Shown here piece after piece: positions 5,774 to 11,861 of a DNA stretch of 11,861 bases (within the stretch, counting starts at the first letter, position 1; each line of letters starts with the position of its first letter). Under the pieces are notes generated by a model that did no database searches, was not told the DNA's origin, and saw only the letters and a program-made list of their open reading frames with translations. The position numbers and the translations under genes are program-made. The stretch is from Candidatus Atribacteria bacterium 1244-E10-H5-B2 (GTDB lineage Bacteria > Atribacterota > JS1 > SB-45 > 34-128), in NCBI GenBank assembly GCA_003575245.1, contig NMQN01000353.1:1-11861 (forward strand). The letters are read 5' to 3'.

Positions 5774-5997
5774 TCTGTTCGTTCCTCCTTAAAATTTTTG
5801 TTTGTTGACAATATTTTTTGTCATTCACCTATCTATACGTAAAGAGGAGGAACTTTCTTTCATTACCGGAAAAACATTTTTTAAAAAATTAATCTCTCAG
5901 TCTCAGCCCGGTCATCTGGTTTCCTTCCAAACTTTCTCTATTCTATTATAGTGCTCCCTGGTAGAGGCTACTAAATCAAGCGGAACCTGTTTTATTT
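5774..5997. other. Non-coding gap with weak regulatory candidates
   Basis: TGACAA at 5806-5811 and TTGTCA at 5818-5823 form a 6-bp dyad in the leader of the 5171-5773 gene. A TATAAT-like -10 box lies on the minus strand at 5950-5945, but no convincing -35 box sits at the right distance. A minus-strand frame without a start codon stays open from about 6030 to a TGA at 5912-5914 (its tail reads VPLDLVASTREHYNRIEKV); it may be chance or a gene relic. No terminator for the upstream gene was found. Confidence 0.35.
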
Positions 5998-7656
5998 TTA
6001 CAATCCCTCTACCAGCATATTCCGGGGATGTTCAACTGTAAAGGTATAAAATATTTCTTGCTTTTGCTGAGTATCTAATTCCAACTCCCATAACCAGATT
6101 CCCTTCCTATCTTCCCAGTCCTCTTTGTCCGGCTCAAGACTTATTTCATTTATCTTAATTTTAATGCGGTCGTCTTCGGAAACTGGTATAGCTTCAAATA
6201 GTTTTACCTTAATCTTTTTAGATTTGTAATTCTCCACAGTAAGTTTATATTTAAAAGTTGTTTTCTTGGTTCGTGAGGGGATTCCGGCTATCAGGGTTTC
6301 ATCAACTTTCTTTTCTAAAAGCTCTCTTTTTACCTTAACATTCTCATCGATGCCTAAATACAGATCAAACTCCTCACTGGGCGCAATATTACTAATGCCG
6401 GAAAATCCCACAAAATCTCCTTCTAAGAATATATTTACCCGGCCGGCAAGTAATTGAAGGCCTTTGCTGTTAGTAACACGGGAGCCAAGATAAGCAAATG
6501 GGCTAACCCGGGGGTAGCTCGAATACTCAAACTCGGCTGATAAAAATTGCGAAGAAACGGGAAATTTATGTTCCGATTTATCAGATTTCACACTTACCTT
6601 AGAAGGGAGTTTATAGATTATAGCAATACCTTTTTCTTCGGCAGTGGCATATTCCATCTCTGATTCTGCTCGTTCTTCTAAGGCTCCCGCCTCTTTTTTA
6701 AATGCTTCGGTTTGATAAGCAGTTGCCAATGGTGCCGATACTTTATCTGATAAAACTTCGCGTTGATACGGTCTCAAAAACCAGGAAGCTACATAAGGCA
6801 TACTTCCCCCGATTCTTGGCTTAGCTGTTGATAAAGAACAATCTACCTCCAACCAATCCTCACCGGTAATCTGCTTAATTACTCCATAAGAAACTAATTC
6901 AACCTCGGATTTTTCAAAATTTGCCCGGGCATCATATATCGGGTTCCAGGAAGCACCTTTCACCAGATAAGAAATCTTTAAATCTGTGGTCCCCTCTTTT
7001 AATACTTCCAACTCTACTATAATTGACCTTTTTAATTTTCTTTGTACTCCGGATATCTGGGACAATTCTCTTTTTAAGGTTTCAACCTTATTCTTTAAAT
7101 CTCTAATCTCAAGTTCACAATCTAAAGCCTGGGCGTAGATATCTTTTAACTCTGTATCTAAAAAAATAAGAATGTTCTCTAAATCACTTATTTGCGGCAT
7201 CCTGGTAATCAAATCTTGGGGAATCTGTTCACTGGAAAATAGAGTTATCGAATTTAAGAACTTCTTCTTCTCCATAAGTATGGCTTTGAGATTTTGCATT
7301 CTGGTTATCTCCTCTTCTAATCTCTGGATTTCCTCTCTTAACTGTTTTATTCTTTCTGAAGGGACTTCTTCTAAATACTCTTTTTTAACCTGTGCTCCAA
7401 AAAGTTTAATTATCGCTGTTCCTTCTGCCGAAACCCTTAAAGAATTCTCATCAACCTCAGGAATGATATCAGTGAAAATTGCTTTATAGGTTCCTCTTTC
7501 AAGTTCAAGATGAGCAACCCTATTTATCAAAGCAGAATCGGCATAGACGCAAATCTCACTAATCTCTGAATTCACCTCAACTTCGGCAGTGTAGCCATTG
7601 ATACCAATGAACAAAATTAATCCCAAAAATACTACGATTTTTATTGCTTTGTTCAT
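5998..7656 (-). CDS. DUF4139 (MuiA-like) secreted protein
   Basis: The protein has 552 residues from ATG 7656, which follows an AGGGGG site at a 6-nt spacing. A longer frame from 7701 overlaps the previous gene and would bury the signal peptide, so it is rejected. Residues 1-24 (MNKAIKIVVFLGLILFIGIN, then GYTA) are a signal peptide. Residues 25-95 match the N-terminal DUF4140-like beta region, and about 97-212 form a long Glu/Lys-rich coiled coil. The DUF4139 core runs from about 213 to the end, with its typical motifs YLVKGASWNPIYDA (about 230-243) and ITGEDWLEV followed by LSTAKPRIGG (about 263-284). No enzyme residues are known; family members are surface or periplasmic proteins once annotated as mucoidy inhibitors. 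It lies 10 bp after the YbhB gene, and its ribosome site overlaps that gene's stop codon. Confidence 0.88.
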   Translation of the reverse strand: MNKAIKIVVFLGLILFIGINGYTAEVEVNSEISEICVYADSALINRVAHLELERGTYKAIFTDIIPEVDENSLRVSAEGTAIIKLFGAQVKKEYLEEVPSERIKQLREEIQRLEEEITRMQNLKAILMEKKKFLNSITLFSSEQIPQDLITRMPQISDLENILIFLDTELKDIYAQALDCELEIRDLKNKVETLKRELSQISGVQRKLKRSIIVELEVLKEGTTDLKISYLVKGASWNPIYDARANFEKSEVELVSYGVIKQITGEDWLEVDCSLSTAKPRIGGSMPYVASWFLRPYQREVLSDKVSAPLATAYQTEAFKKEAGALEERAESEMEYATAEEKGIAIIYKLPSKVSVKSDKSEHKFPVSSQFLSAEFEYSSYPRVSPFAYLGSRVTNSKGLQLLAGRVNIFLEGDFVGFSGISNIAPSEEFDLYLGIDENVKVKRELLEKKVDETLIAGIPSRTKKTTFKYKLTVENYKSKKIKVKLFEAIPVSEDDRIKIKINEISLEPDKEDWEDRKGIWLWELELDTQQKQEIFYTFTVEHPRNMLVEGL

Positions 7657-7666
7657 CTTAAACCCC

Positions 7667-8110
7667 CTATTCTTTATTTTTTTCTCTCTCGTATAGGCCA
7701 ACTAACTCTGCTGTAGCTAAAATATGCCCCTCCATGGCTTCCTCTAATTCCTTTTTCTTGCAACCCTCCTCTATGTGGAGTTTTTCATCAAGGGCATATA
7801 ATTTAAAGAAATAACGGTGAGTACCCGAGGGAGGACATGGACCTCCATATTCCAGTTTTCTAAAATCATTAATCCCTTGGGTGCCCGGAACTGTATTTTC
7901 CTCTATAACATCGGTAACGTGGATATTAAATACCACCCAATGCACCCAGGTTCCCATCGGTGCATCGGGATCATCCACAATTAGTGCTAATCTTTTAGTT
8001 CCTTCCGGTATATCTTCAATAATCAGACCGGGGTTAATATCTTTACCATCACAAGTAAATTTTTGGGGAATAAACCCATTATTTTCGAATTCAAGACTTT
8101 CTAATTTCAT
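7667..8110 (-). CDS. YbhB/YbcL-type phosphatidylethanolamine-binding protein (PEBP)
   Basis: The 147-residue protein belongs to the PEBP/Raf-kinase-inhibitor-like family. Motifs in order are FTCDGKDINPGL (18-29), the anion-pocket DDPDAP (46-51), WVHWVVFNI (55-63) and YGGPCPPSGTHRYFFKLYALD (88-108). Length fits the bacterial YbhB group, whose biochemical role is unknown. Ligand-pocket residues D46, H57, P93 and H98 appear intact. I start it at ATG 8110, 8 nt after AAGGAGG. An extension to 8164 is open only because it runs through a palindromic repeat, and it lacks a ribosome site. No signal peptide, so cytoplasmic. It lies 50 bp after the first sugar kinase and directly before the DUF4139 gene, probably in one transcript. 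The functional link is unclear. Confidence 0.93.
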   Translation of the reverse strand: MKLESLEFENNGFIPQKFTCDGKDINPGLIIEDIPEGTKRLALIVDDPDAPMGTWVHWVVFNIHVTDVIEENTVPGTQGINDFRKLEYGGPCPPSGTHRYFFKLYALDEKLHIEEGCKKKELEEAMEGHILATAELVGLYEREKNKE

Positions 8111-8140
8111 AACTTTATCCTCCTTTTTTGTGACAGGGGA

Positions 8141-8163
8141 TGACAGTGGACGGTCCTCTGTCA
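8141..8163. repeat. 23-bp near-perfect palindrome that supplies the kinase stop codon
   Basis: TGACAGTGGAC at 8141-8151 faces GTCCTCTGTCA at 8153-8163 across a central G, with one internal mismatch. The outer TCA (8161-8163) is the TGA stop of the first PfkB kinase. A second partial copy, TGACAGGGGA, precedes it at 8131-8140. The pattern GACAG-n-GGAC/GTCC-n-CTGTC resembles dispersed palindromic repeats. It probably inserted at the gene end and may form an mRNA hairpin between the kinase and YbhB genes. Confidence 0.7.
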
Positions 8164-9069
8164 TTTTTTTATTTTATATTTTAAATTTTCTATCTCTTTT
8201 TCCAGCCATTTGGGATATTTGGGTACTGCTCCAGATTGGGAAACCACAAAATTACCTACTATTTCCGCAAACTCCGCCGCCTCATATATACTGGTTCCAC
8301 ACAAATAAGAAAACAAGAAACCTGCACTATAGCTGTCTCCGCCTCCTACGGTATCGGCTACCGGCCCATTTATACCTACTACCTTTTCTAACTTGCCATT
8401 ACGGTAAACAGACGAGCCATTCTTTCCATGAGTAATACAGACAATAGAAAGATCGTATTCCCGGCAAATAAGCTCAGCAAGTTTTTCTTGTTTTAATGTT
8501 TGTCCGAAGAGGAGCTCAGAAATAATAAGAGCCTCTCTATCATTCAGTTTTACTATTGAGCTCTGGCATAAGGATTTTTCAATCCATTCCTTTTCATAGT
8601 AATTTTTTCTCAAATTTACATCGTAAAATACCTGATGAGGGTGTACTTGAGAGATGATTTGGCTGAGCACTTCCCGGTTTTCTTTGGTCCGTTGAGCGAG
8701 AGTCCCGAAACAAAATACCTTCCATTTATTTTTTGCTGAACTATCAGCTAAATCTTGATCTAAAATAATATTATCCCAGGCAACATTTTCTTTTATTAGA
8801 TAAGTAGGATGACCTCTTTCATCCAGACTTACCTCCACAATCCCGGTGGGCAAATGGGGATGGACCCGGATAAAAGTAGAATCAATACTCCTTTTTTCTA
8901 CTTCCTTCAGAGCTTTTCTGCCTAGAGCATCTTTGCCCACAGAAGAAATAAGTGTTGATTTAAGTCCCATTTTTGTCAGATGAGCAGCAAGATTAAAGGG
9001 GGCACCACCAATATAAGGTTTACTATTTATGATATCCCAGAGAATTTCACCAAACAACAAAGCTTTCAA
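8161..9069 (-). CDS. PfkB/ribokinase-family sugar kinase, fructokinase-like (copy 1)
   Basis: This 302-residue cytoplasmic kinase transfers phosphate from ATP to a sugar. Substrate-binding signature 1 is GGAPFNLAAHLTKMG (21-35), characteristic of fructokinases. Signature 2, DTVGGGDSYSAGF (239-251), contains the anion-hole glycines and the catalytic base D245. The usual Ala of GAGD is Gly here. Other conserved parts are SSVGKDALG (42-50) and VFYDVNLR (147-154). Length is normal. The start is TTG at 9069, 5 nt after AAAGGAGAG. It heads a likely transcript with YbhB and DUF4139 genes. A paralogue of about 78% identity without indels lies at 9852-10748. Fructose is the best guess for substrate; other sugars cannot be excluded. 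Confidence 0.93.
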   Translation of the reverse strand: MKALLFGEILWDIINSKPYIGGAPFNLAAHLTKMGLKSTLISSVGKDALGRKALKEVEKRSIDSTFIRVHPHLPTGIVEVSLDERGHPTYLIKENVAWDNIILDQDLADSSAKNKWKVFCFGTLAQRTKENREVLSQIISQVHPHQVFYDVNLRKNYYEKEWIEKSLCQSSIVKLNDREALIISELLFGQTLKQEKLAELICREYDLSIVCITHGKNGSSVYRNGKLEKVVGINGPVADTVGGGDSYSAGFLFSYLCGTSIYEAAEFAEIVGNFVVSQSGAVPKYPKWLEKEIENLKYKIKK

Positions 9070-9111
9070 TTTTGCTCTCCTTTCTTCAAGTTTAAATTCA
9101 TTGCGTATTTT

Positions 9112-9129
9112 CTTTATATATAGTTAATT
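9112..9129 (-). promoter_or_regulatory. Conserved TATATATAAA element upstream of kinase copy 1
   Basis: On the minus strand AATTAACTATATATAAAG lies about 45 bp before the kinase start. A nearly identical element (AAATTAGTATATATAAAC) lies at 10783-10800 before kinase copy 2, with TTTGNA just upstream in both. Conservation where the rest of the leader has diverged suggests a shared -10 region. No convincing -35 box is seen. Confidence 0.45.
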
Positions 9130-9205
9130 CTACAAAATTTTTAAAAATCCTCTTTTTTTTATTAAAATTAGATAAAAATTTTTATTTTTTATTGAAACAC
9201 TTTGT

Positions 9206-9514
9206 TGTTAGTCGTTAGTGAATAGTGAATAGTCGTTAGTTTTAAATGCAAGATACAAAATACGAGTTAATTGACCAATTCGTAGGATAGGTGTTTCCCG
9301 TTTTCACGAGGACAGGTCCGCCTGACTATTAATATTCAGCTAAAAATTTAAAGCGAAAAGCTAAAAACCATAATTCAAAACTAAAAACTTTTTTATTAAT
9401 TTTAAGTTTTAATCTATATTTTTACGCTTTACGCTTTGCGTTTTTCGCTGTATTCTATATGCCCCTACTTCTTCTTCCCCTTCACTATATACTATATACT
9501 CGATACTCGATACT
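9206..9514. repeat. Mosaic of heptanucleotide tandem repeats filling the 9070-9586 gap
   Basis: This gene-free region holds at least four blocks with 7-bp periodicity. At 9206-9240 are five units ending TAGT (TGTTAGT, CGTTAGT, GAATAGT twice, CGTTAGT). At 9338-9386 are seven units of the ANNNAAA type (AGCTAAA, AGCGAAA, ACTAAAA and variants). At 9421-9448 are four units (TTTACGC twice, TTTGCGT, TTTTCGC). At 9484-9511 are ACTATAT twice and ACTCGAT twice. A minor pair of ATAC words 7 bp apart is at 9253-9263. Left-side families are approximate reverse complements of right-side families. The remainder of 9070-9586 is AT-rich; a GC-richer patch at about 9282-9325 looks like another repeat fragment. 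I see no gene there. Confidence 0.8.
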
Positions 9515-9526
9515 TTCTTTTCGGGC

Positions 9527-9554
9527 TTGCGAAAAACATAAAAAGGAATATAAT
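9527..9554 (+). promoter_or_regulatory. Promoter of the truncated CBS-domain gene
   Basis: TTGCGA (9527-9532) and a perfect TATAAT (9549-9554) are spaced 16 bp apart on the plus strand, about 32 bp before the TTG start. The gene is broken, but its promoter and its AAGGGGGGA ribosome site look intact, so a transcript antisense to the tail of kinase copy 2 could still be made. Confidence 0.6.
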
Positions 9555-9586
9555 TAAGAAAGATTTTTAATTAAGGGGGGATAACC

Positions 9587-9901
9587 TTGAAAATAAAAGA
9601 AGTTATGATTTTAGACCTAACTTCCGTATCTGCCGATACCCCTATAAAAGAGGCTGTAAAGATTATGAGCAGGCAGCGTATGGTGGGATTACCGGTAGTA
9701 GATAATGATCAAAATGTCATTGGAGTAATCACGGAAAGCGATATTGCCAAGGCCTGCTTGCCGGGCTACTATAAAGAATCACAAAATCCATCTTTTATCC
9801 CTGATTTCGACCAATTCTCTAAACAATATGTCGGGGTCATCTATCATGTTTTTATTTTCTCATATTTTTTATTTCTTTTTCTAACCATTTCGGGTATTTA
9901 G
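9587..9901 (+). pseudogene. Truncated CBS-domain protein running into the kinase tail
   Basis: The frame opens at TTG 9587 behind AAGGGGGGA. Residues 1-60 are one CBS domain (MKIKEVMILDLTSVSADTPI, EAVKIM, GLPVVDND, VIGVITESDI). About 25 linker residues (LPGYY, PDFDQFSKQYVGVI) follow. Stand-alone CBS proteins normally carry a second CBS motif after such a linker, forming a Bateman module that binds adenine nucleotides. Here the second half is missing. After residue 85 (about 9841) the frame continues as YHVFIFSYFLFLFLTISGI, which is simply the antisense of the convergent kinase gene's 3' end, to a stop at 9899-9901. I therefore call it a 3'-truncated gene. It is the only plus-strand gene in the window. 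A functional single-CBS product cannot be excluded, since its promoter and ribosome site are intact. Confidence 0.75.
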
Positions 9902-10748
9902 GAACAGCCCCAGATTGGGAAACAACAAAATTGCCTACTATTTCAGCAAATTCCGCTGCTTTATAAACACTATTACCACAAAGATAAGAAAACAAAAAGC
10001 CTGCACTGTAACTATCTCCACCTCCCACAGTATCTGTAACTGGTCCATTTATACCTGGTGCCTTCTCCAATTGGCGATTGTGATAGATTACCGATCCATT
10101 CTTGCCATATGTAATACAGATAATAGAAAGATTATATTCTTGAGCAAGAGTTTCAACAAAATCTTTTTGTTTCAATTTTTGATTAAAGAGTAGTTTGGAC
10201 AGGACAAGAGCTTCCTGATCATTTAATTTAGTAATTGTACTCTGGAGCAATGATTTTTCAATACAATCTTTTTCGTAGTAATTTTGTCTTAAATTAACAT
10301 CATAAAATATATGATTAGGTTTTATTTGAGAAATAATCTGGTTAAGTATTTTCCGATTTTCTTTGGTCCGTTGAGCAAGGGTTCCAAAACAAAATATTTC
10401 CCATTTGGTTTTTGTTAAACTACCTATTAAATCCTGATCTAAAATAATATTATCCCAGGCAACATTTTCTTTTATCAAATAAGCGGGATGCCCCTTTTCA
10501 TCCAGATTTACTTCTACAATCCCAGTGGGTAAATAAGGATGGATCCGAATAAAGGAAGAATTAATACCTCTTTTTTTTGCTTCTTTTAAGGCTTTTTTGC
10601 CCAGAGCATCTTTACCCACGGAAGAAATAAGAGTTGATTTACATCCCATGTTTGTCAGATGAGCAGCAAGATTAAAGGGAGCGCCGCCAATATAAGGTTT
10701 ACTATCTATGATATCCCAGAGAATTTCACCAAACAATAGTGCCTTCAT
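9852..10748 (-). CDS. PfkB/ribokinase-family sugar kinase, fructokinase-like (copy 2)
   Basis: This 298-residue paralogue of the 8161-9069 kinase has the same signatures: GGAPFNLAAHLTNMG (21-35), SSVGKDALG (42-50), and DTVGGGDSYSAGF (239-251) with catalytic D245. Hand alignment gives about 66 differences in 298 residues, near 78% identity, with no indels until the last residues. Active-site regions are fully conserved, so both copies are probably functional kinases. Codon choice is visibly more AT-rich than in copy 1 (for example GCT for GCC). The start is ATG 10748 with only a weak AGGATAGG site, unlike copy 1. The 3' end overlaps the truncated CBS frame tail to tail. It lies 193 bp after the ROK kinase gene. 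Fructose is the likely substrate by family resemblance only. Confidence 0.93.
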   Translation of the reverse strand: MKALLFGEILWDIIDSKPYIGGAPFNLAAHLTNMGCKSTLISSVGKDALGKKALKEAKKRGINSSFIRIHPYLPTGIVEVNLDEKGHPAYLIKENVAWDNIILDQDLIGSLTKTKWEIFCFGTLAQRTKENRKILNQIISQIKPNHIFYDVNLRQNYYEKDCIEKSLLQSTITKLNDQEALVLSKLLFNQKLKQKDFVETLAQEYNLSIICITYGKNGSVIYHNRQLEKAPGINGPVTDTVGGGDSYSAGFLFSYLCGNSVYKAAEFAEIVGNFVVSQSGAVPKYPKWLEKEIKNMRK

Positions 10749-10782
10749 ATCTTTGCCTATCCTACTTAAAGCTTATATTTTT

Positions 10783-10800
10783 GTTTATATATACTAATTT
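10783..10800 (-). promoter_or_regulatory. Conserved TATATATAAA element upstream of kinase copy 2
   Basis: The minus strand reads AAATTAGTATATATAAAC about 40 bp before the kinase start, matching the element at 9112-9129 before copy 1. It lies in the AT-rich 193-bp gap after the ROK gene, where no terminator or other feature is evident. A -10 role is inferred from conservation between the two leaders. Confidence 0.4.
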
Positions 10801-10941
10801 CAAATTCTTTTTACCTTTTCTGCATTTTCCTATATAAAATAATTTCTAAAATGAATATTATCAGTAAAAATAGTATATTGCACAGACTACTGACTATATA
10901 TTGTATCAAAAATAAACATATAACCTATATTGTGTGTACAA

Positions 10942-11861
10942 TTATAATAATGAAGTATAAAAAATTCGTTTATTCAATACCATAGTTACTGCACCATATA
11001 TACCCGCATCCATACCAATCGTCGATAACTCTATTTTAGTAGTAGACTTTATTATTGCCATTGTAAAATAGTTATATGACTCAACAATTGGGTCCAATAA
11101 TAATTTACCGGCAGCTGAAATTCCTCCTCCGATAATAATTTTATCTGGGTTAAAAACATTTTCTACAAATGAAAGCCCTTTGCCAATATAATAACCTGCC
11201 TCTTTAAATATTTTATGAGCTACCGGATCACCTTGTTCAGCTCTTTCAGCTATATCTTTCGCTGTTATCCATCTATTTTTACTATCGTTATATAATTGAT
11301 TTGCTTTTCGCTCAATTGCATTACCAGAAGCTACAGCTTCAAGACACCCATATTTACCACAATTACAGAGTATTTTTTTACTTGTTATTGGTATATGTCC
11401 AAATTCACTATGCTTATTATATAACTTACCATTAATCATCAAAGCAGAACCAATTCCGTAGCCAACGTTTACATAAAAAATATTATTCACACTTTCCCTT
11501 TTGCCATGCCATATTTCACCAATTGCCATAACTCGAGTACAATTATCAGCAAATACATGTAAGCCTGTTTTTTTTTCTAAAATACTGGCTATATTGACAT
11601 TTTTCCAATTAAAATTTGGAGAATATTTTATGATACCTGAAGAGCTGTCGACTATCCCTGCCTCCGCTATTCCAATCCCCTCAATTAAATTTTTTTTAAT
11701 GTTTGCTTGTTTAATTACTTCTTCCACTAAATTGGAAATTTGTAAAATAATCTTTTCCACACTATGACTGCAATTAGTTGGAACACGAATTTTTTTTATA
11801 ATCTCTCCTTTTAGGTTTGCGATACCCACAACTATATTAGTAGTACCAAGATCTACCCCAA
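10942..11861 (-). CDS. ROK-family sugar kinase (N-terminus beyond right edge)
   Basis: The frame is open to the window edge, and its first visible residues are GVDLGTTNIVVGIANLKGE, the phosphate-1 ATP-binding motif of ROK proteins. The true start therefore lies just beyond 11861. An internal GTG at 11829 is not the start. Later motifs are complete: the catalytic Asp region FADNCTRVMAIGEIWHG, the glycine-rich NVGYGIGSALMINGKLY, the sugar-contacting EFGH, the zinc-binding CNCGKYGCLEAVASG (C-x-C-G-x2-G-C), and the adenosine motif IIIGGGISAAGKLL. No N-terminal helix-turn-helix is visible, so it is a kinase rather than a NagC/XylR-type repressor, although the edge leaves some doubt. ROK kinases phosphorylate glucose, fructose, mannose or amino sugars; the substrate here is undetermined. 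It lies upstream of kinase copy 2 on the same strand. Confidence 0.93.
   Translation of the reverse strand, partial: GVDLGTTNIVVGIANLKGEIIKKIRVPTNCSHSVEKIILQISNLVEEVIKQANIKKNLIEGIGIAEAGIVDSSSGIIKYSPNFNWKNVNIASILEKKTGLHVFADNCTRVMAIGEIWHGKRESVNNIFYVNVGYGIGSALMINGKLYNKHSEFGHIPITSKKILCNCGKYGCLEAVASGNAIERKANQLYNDSKNRWITAKDIAERAEQGDPVAHKIFKEAGYYIGKGLSFVENVFNPDKIIIGGGISAAGKLLLDPIVESYNYFTMAIIKSTTKIELSTIGMDAGIYGAVTMVLNKRIFYTSLL

Noticed and set aside
5805..5833. Plus-strand promoter with TTGACA at 5805-5810
   Set aside because: No acceptable -10 box at 16-18 bp, and there is no plus-strand gene downstream; the box is part of a small dyad in the leader.
5890..5990. Possible TPP riboswitch, because the minus strand contains GGGCTGAGA
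   Set aside because: The second conserved TPP motif (CTGATCTGG-like) and the overall fold are missing, and the downstream gene has no thiamine connection.
7172..7489. 105-residue plus-strand open frame
   Set aside because: Antisense to the coiled-coil part of the DUF4139 gene; Phe/Ser/Ile-rich shadow of Glu/Lys codons.
7881..8435. 184-residue open frame on the plus strand
   Set aside because: It is antisense to the YbhB and kinase genes, has no ribosome site, and its residue mix is typical of a shadow frame.
9206..9514. CRISPR array or origin of replication
   Set aside because: The repeats are 7 bp with no spacers, and there are no cas genes, DnaA boxes or dnaA/dnaN neighbours.
9201..9520. 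Insertion sequence with terminal repeats around the heptamer blocks
   Set aside because: No transposase frame and no clear terminal repeats or target duplication are present.
9282..10765. 10-bp inverted match (GTAGGATAGG at 9282-9291, CCTATCCTAC at 10756-10765) as mobile-element ends around kinase copy 2
   Set aside because: A 10-bp match is expected by chance many times in a window this size, and no flanking duplication supports it.

Overview
The window reads as chromosomal DNA of a strictly anaerobic, AT-rich bacterium. The main evidence is a compact oxygen and peroxide defence operon built from enzymes typical of anaerobes: desulfoferrodoxin, rubredoxin-flavin reductase fusion, flavodiiron protein, rubrerythrin and ferritin. 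Shine-Dalgarno sites are strong (AGGAGG type) and GTG and TTG starts are used. The short GC-rich palindromic repeats and heptanucleotide repeats between genes resemble what I associate with little-cultured anaerobic lineages such as Atribacterota. That affiliation is only a guess; nothing in the window fixes the phylum.

Layout. All intact genes are on the minus strand, so transcription runs right to left. (1) 1-259 is the N-terminal part of an exported TPR/TatT-like protein whose signal peptide is coded by a 14-bp tandem duplication. (2) 260-581 holds two inverted repeats and a 26-codon open frame that looks like a gene remnant. (3) 582-4952 is the defence operon, in transcription order: Rrf2 regulator, desulfoferrodoxin (dfx), high-molecular-weight rubredoxin (hrb), flavodiiron protein (fprA), rubrerythrin (rbr), a NifU-like Fe-S scaffold and ferritin. 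A promoter at 5029-5057 carries a 7-bp dyad overlapping the -10 box, a likely Rrf2 operator. (4) 5085-5773 is a single gene with its own terminator, for a small exported acidic protein with a calcium-binding-type loop. (5) 5998-9069 is a three-gene run: PfkB sugar kinase, YbhB/PEBP protein and DUF4139 protein. (6) 9070-9586 is non-coding and mostly a mosaic of 7-bp tandem repeat families. (7) 9587-9901 is a truncated CBS-domain gene, the only plus-strand gene. It runs into the tail of a second PfkB kinase (9852-10748) that is about 78% identical to the first. (8) 10942 to the right edge is a ROK-family sugar kinase lacking its first residues.

How the genes work together. In the defence operon the Hrb rubredoxin domain is the likely electron donor hub. 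It passes reducing power from NAD(P)H oxidoreductases to FprA (O2 or NO reduction), Dfx (superoxide reduction) and rubrerythrin (peroxide reduction). Ferritin removes iron that would drive Fenton chemistry, and the NifU-like protein can rebuild damaged Fe-S clusters. The Rrf2 protein has three cysteines arranged as in Fe-S-sensing members, so cluster loss under oxidative stress could switch on the operon, including its own gene. The right third is devoted to sugar phosphorylation.

The features most worth following up are the possible internal translation start that would make a free rubredoxin from hrb, the promoter/operator dyad, the heptamer-repeat mosaic, the truncated CBS gene at the kinase junction, and the 14-bp duplication in the signal peptide.
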